Of a stretch of DNA of 64,000 nt, positions 61,388-64,000 are shown piece by piece. Under the pieces are notes generated by a model. It worked only from the letters and a program-made list of their open reading frames with translations. It searched no databases and was not told where the DNA came from. The translations under genes and the position numbers were made by a program. Origin of the DNA: Planctomycetia bacterium (GTDB lineage Bacteria; Planctomycetota; Planctomycetia; Pirellulales; UBA1268); the NCBI GenBank assembly GCA_026401035.1, contig JAPLNR010000061.1, positions 1 through 64,000 on the forward strand. The letters run 5' to 3'. How positions within the stretch are numbered: the stretch's first letter is position 1; each line of letters starts with the position of its first letter.

Positions 61388-62128
61388 ATGAATCGTAGCA
61401 CCCCGAGCAAATCAGCGGAGAGCCGTCCGGCAACGCGGACCGCCGGCCGGCGGGAATCCGCTGCAGCCCGCGGCCAGCGAACGGCAGCCATCGTCGCCCG
61501 GCTCGGCCGGGCCTATCCGGATGCCGAATGTTCCCTCGCCTTTGCCAACCCCTTTCAACTGCTCGTGGCGACGATCCTCTCGGCGCAGTGCACCGACAAG
61601 CGGGTCAACATGGTCACCGGCGGGCTCTTTTCCCGCTGGCCCACGCCGGCGGCGCTGGCCGCTGCCCGCCCCGCCGAACTCGAGGCCGTGATCCGCAGCA
61701 CGGGCTTCTACCGCGCCAAGGCAAAAAACATCCTCGGCTGCTGCCGCGCGCTGGTCGATAGACACGGCGGGGAGGTGCCCGACTCGCTCCCCGACCTCGT
61801 GAAACTCCCGGGCGTGGGACGAAAGACGGCCAACGTGGTGCTGGGCACTGCGTTTGGCCGGGCGGAGGGGGTGGTGGTCGACACGCACGTCGGCCGGATC
61901 TCGCGGCGGCTCGGGCTGACGAAGCAGCCGGATGCGGTGCGGGCCGAACGCGACCTCGTCACGGTGATCCCGCGGGAGCATTGGATCGCGTACAGCCATT
62001 GGCTGATCGACCATGGCCGCGCCGTCTGTACGGCCCGTGCGCCCAAGTGCGAGCGGTGCCCGCTCGAGGATCTCTGCCCGAAGGTGGGCGTGAAACCGAA
62101 GTCCCGGAAAAAAGACCGCCTTCCCTGA
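61388..62128 (+). CDS. nth: Endonuclease III (DNA glycosylase/AP lyase)
   Basis: 246 residues from ATG 61388; in-frame sequence further upstream is antisense to the Lon-N and DUF309 genes. Helix-hairpin-helix LPGVGRKTANVVLG (about 139-152) with the catalytic Lys, catalytic Asp in VVDTHVGRISRRLG (about 163), and the 4Fe-4S motif CTARAPKCERCPLEDLC (CX6CX2CX5C, about 213-229). The first 28 residues are a basic Ser/Arg-rich extension. It removes oxidised pyrimidines. dcd follows after 67 bp. Confidence 0.95.
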   Translation: MNRSTPSKSAESRPATRTAGRRESAAARGQRTAAIVARLGRAYPDAECSLAFANPFQLLVATILSAQCTDKRVNMVTGGLFSRWPTPAALAAARPAELEAVIRSTGFYRAKAKNILGCCRALVDRHGGEVPDSLPDLVKLPGVGRKTANVVLGTAFGRAEGVVVDTHVGRISRRLGLTKQPDAVRAERDLVTVIPREHWIAYSHWLIDHGRAVCTARAPKCERCPLEDLCPKVGVKPKSRKKDRLP

Positions 62129-62195
62129 CAGTTCGGGGGCGAAAGCGTACAATCCCCGCTCGCCTGTCCGACCGCCTCGCCACAGGGAACTTCCC

Positions 62196-62807
62196 ATGAT
62201 CCTCTCCGGCAACGAGATCAAGCAGCAGCTCGGCGGCAACATCGTCATCGAACCCTTCGACGATAAAAACCTCAATCCCAACAGCTACAACCTCTCGCTC
62301 CACGACGAACTGCTCGTCTACGAGGAAGTGGTGCTCGACATGCGGAAGAGCAACCGCGTGGAGCGGGTGCGCATCCCCGAGGAGGGGCTCGTGCTCACTC
62401 CCAACCAGCTCTATCTGGGCCGCACCGTGGAGCGGACCGAGACGCATAACCTCGTTCCGATGATCGAGGGCCGCAGTTCGATCGGCCGGCTCGGGCTCTT
62501 CGTCCATGTCACCGCCGGCTTCGGCGACGTCGGCTTCTGCGGCTACTGGACCCTCGAGATGTTTGCGGTGCAGCCGGTGAAGATCTATCCCGGCGTCTCC
62601 ATCTGCCAGCTCTTCTTCCACCAGATCGCCGGTGACATCACGGAATACGCGAGCGAGAAGTACCAGCACAACCACGACATCCAGCCGAGCATGCTCTTCC
62701 GGGAACTCACGGAAGACGGCGACCCGCAGCTGCACCTGGAATTCGGCGTGGAACGGACGGGGCAGGATCTGTTCGCCCAGCGTCTGGCACCCCGCGCAGC
62801 GAGATAG
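62196..62807 (+). CDS. dcd: dCTP deaminase
   Basis: 203 residues. Family motifs: LNPNSYNLSLHDELLVYEE, LYLGRTVERTETHNLVPMIE, GRSSIGRLGLFVHVTAGFGD with the catalytic Glu in YWTLEMF, and VSICQLFFHQ. The enzyme deaminates dCTP to dUTP; whether it also hydrolyses to dUMP (bifunctional Dcd-Dut) cannot be decided from sequence alone. ATG 62196; a small membrane-protein gene follows after 6 bp. Confidence 0.93.
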   Translation: MILSGNEIKQQLGGNIVIEPFDDKNLNPNSYNLSLHDELLVYEEVVLDMRKSNRVERVRIPEEGLVLTPNQLYLGRTVERTETHNLVPMIEGRSSIGRLGLFVHVTAGFGDVGFCGYWTLEMFAVQPVKIYPGVSICQLFFHQIAGDITEYASEKYQHNHDIQPSMLFRELTEDGDPQLHLEFGVERTGQDLFAQRLAPRAAR

Positions 62808-62813
62808 CGACCG

Positions 62814-63008
62814 ATGCTCCCGAAGCTGCTCGCCTGGCTCTCCTTCGCAACGGCACTGCTCTTTGCGGCCCTCGCCCTCGCCGGCCTGTTCGGCGGCGAT
62901 GCGCTCGGCGACATGGTGCCCACGCTGATCCTCCTGGTCGGCCTGCCGCTGCTGGTGGTCTCGATCCTGCTGGCCGTCGCGTTGCTCATCCTCTCGGCCT
63001 TCCAATAA
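62814..63008 (+). CDS. Small two-helix membrane protein
   Basis: 64 residues: two hydrophobic helices (LLAWLSFATALLFAALALAG and LILLVGLPLLVVSILLAVAL) joined by GGDALGDMVPT. It probably forms a transmembrane hairpin. It has no recognised family. It starts 6 bp after dcd and ends 43 bp before aspS, so it is part of the same transcript. Confidence 0.6.
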   Translation: MLPKLLAWLSFATALLFAALALAGLFGGDALGDMVPTLILLVGLPLLVVSILLAVALLILSAFQ

Positions 63009-63051
63009 CAGCCCCTCTATCCCCGCCCGAAATCAGAAAGGCATTTCCGCG

Positions 63052-64000
63052 TGCTACGAAGTCACACCTGTGGAGAACTGCGTCCCACGAATCTCGGCGA
63101 GAAGGTCACGCTCTGCGGCTGGGTGGATCGTGTCCGCGACCACAAGGGAGTGATCTTCATCGACCTCCGCGACCGCTGGGGACGCACGCAGGTGGTGATC
63201 GGCCCCGGCAGTTCGCCCGAGGCGCTGGCCGCGGCCCGGCTCGTGCGGGCGGAGTGGGTGCTGCGCATCAACGGCACGGTGGGCGCTCGGCCCGAGGGCA
63301 CCACCAACCCCAAGCTCGCCACGGGTGGAATCGAAGTGGCCTGCGCCACGCTGGACGTGCTCAACGAGGCGGAGACCCCCGTCTTCCAGCCCGGGGCGAC
63401 CGACCTTCCGGGAGAGGAGGTCCGGCTGGCGAATCGCTGGCTCGACCTCCGGCGGCCCGCGATGCAGGAGAACATGTTCCTGCGCAGCAGGATCGTGAAG
63501 ATCATGCGCGACCACTTCGATGCACTCGGCTTCATCGACGTGGAGACGCCGATGCTCGGCCGCAGCACGCCCGAAGGCGCCCGCGACTATCTCGTGCCCA
63601 GCCGGCTCGACCACGGCGCGTTCTTCGCCCTGCCCCAGTCGCCGCAACTCTACAAGCAGCTCCTGATGATGGCGGGCTTCGACCGCTACGTGCAGGTGGC
63701 GAAGTGCTTCCGGGACGAAGACCTCCGCGCCGACCGGCAGCCCGAATTCACGCAGCTCGATGTGGAGATGTCGTTCGTCGAGGCCGACGACGTGATCGGG
63801 GTGATCGAGGGGCTCGTGAAACGCACCGCCCGCGAGATCCTCGGCCTCGACGTGCCGCTGCCGCTGCCGCGGCTCACCTGGGACGAATGCATGGAGCGGT
63901 TCGGCCACGACGCGCCGGATCTCCGCTACGGCCTCGAGATCATCGATCTCACCGCCCTCGCGGGGGAGAGCGATTTCCGCGTCTTCCGGGCCGCCGTCGA
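63052..64000 (+). CDS. aspS: Aspartyl-tRNA synthetase, 5' part (runs past the window end)
   Basis: Open from GTG 63052 (AAAGG about 10 nt upstream) to the end without a stop, 316 codons. The start LRSHTCGELRPTNLGEKVTL and CGWVDRVRDHKGVIFIDLRD is the anticodon-binding OB fold; class II motif 2 is CFRDEDLRADRQPEFTQLD (about 223), preceded by the ALPQSPQLYKQLLMMAGFDR block. The bacterial type continues with a GAD domain beyond the window. Full-length would be about 590 residues. Confidence 0.95.

Overview
The window is a GC-rich bacterial chromosome segment (about two thirds G+C), densely coding on both strands. The gene content points to a planctomycete, most likely of the Pirellula/Rhodopirellula type. 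Supporting signs are two DUF1080 (3-keto-disaccharide hydrolase) proteins, Tat-exported Gfo/Idh/MocA and sugar-isomerase proteins, a NagB-LmbE fusion, a protein with the DPxxxWLGI N-terminal module, the futalosine menaquinone route, and several small secreted or membrane proteins that I recognise only as planctomycete-like. No 16S rRNA or other decisive marker is present, so this is inference. I saw no tRNA, rRNA, CRISPR array, integrase or transposase gene.

Layout. 1-3681: the 3' part of a giant repeat/FG-GAP surface protein gene, broken by a 44-nt deletion near 1408. 3940-6382: a small membrane protein, a LuxR-type regulator with a degenerate receiver domain, and a secreted DUF1080 protein. 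6410-15054: an AraC regulator divergent from a sugar-catabolism operon (TIM-barrel isomerase, two Gfo/Idh/MocA oxidoreductases, NagB-LmbE fusion, DUF1080, nucleoside/H+ symporter-type MFS) that ends at a clear bidirectional hairpin at 15103-15132. 15150-18020: a Cys-rich exported protein, a kinase-like protein and an unrecognised exported protein. 18543-24184: a polar amino-acid ABC transporter whose permease and ATPase genes run into an ADP-ribosylglycohydrolase-family gene and ovoA (ovothiol synthesis). 24234-28409: a planctomycete-type membrane protein, an iron-type alcohol dehydrogenase and aroA. 28680-36076: a zinc ribbon protein, an ABC-2 exporter, and mqnA-mqnC-mqnX of the futalosine pathway. 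36084-38309: hisE-hisG and divergent miaA. 39126-48150: a C26-like protein without its catalytic Cys, a methyltransferase, glgB, a PpiD/SurA-like chaperone and topA. 48418-52351: acpS-trpS-pyrD, an HU protein, a lipoprotein and a YkgJ protein. 52356-55249: moaD, a moaE-moaA fusion and a cysteine desulfurase, which form a compact molybdopterin sulfur unit. 55266-60886: a GlcD-GlcF-type fusion, two membrane proteins, folE and a Lon-N protein. 60926-64000: DUF309, nth, dcd, a small membrane protein and the 5' part of aspS.

The least expected structure lies in the intergenic DNA. A short palindrome, GACAGGCT-TC-AGCCTGTC preceded by TAG, occurs six times. At three of these sites its TAG is the stop codon of the adjacent gene (a Gfo/Idh/MocA gene, topA and acpS). 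Pairs of this palindrome also bound two related elements of about 270 bp (38370-38642 and 48151-48417), and a third relative lies at 28468-28643. A second family with roughly 40-bp imperfect inverted ends occurs at 18289-18506 and 38711-38853. Both look like miniature non-autonomous repeats.
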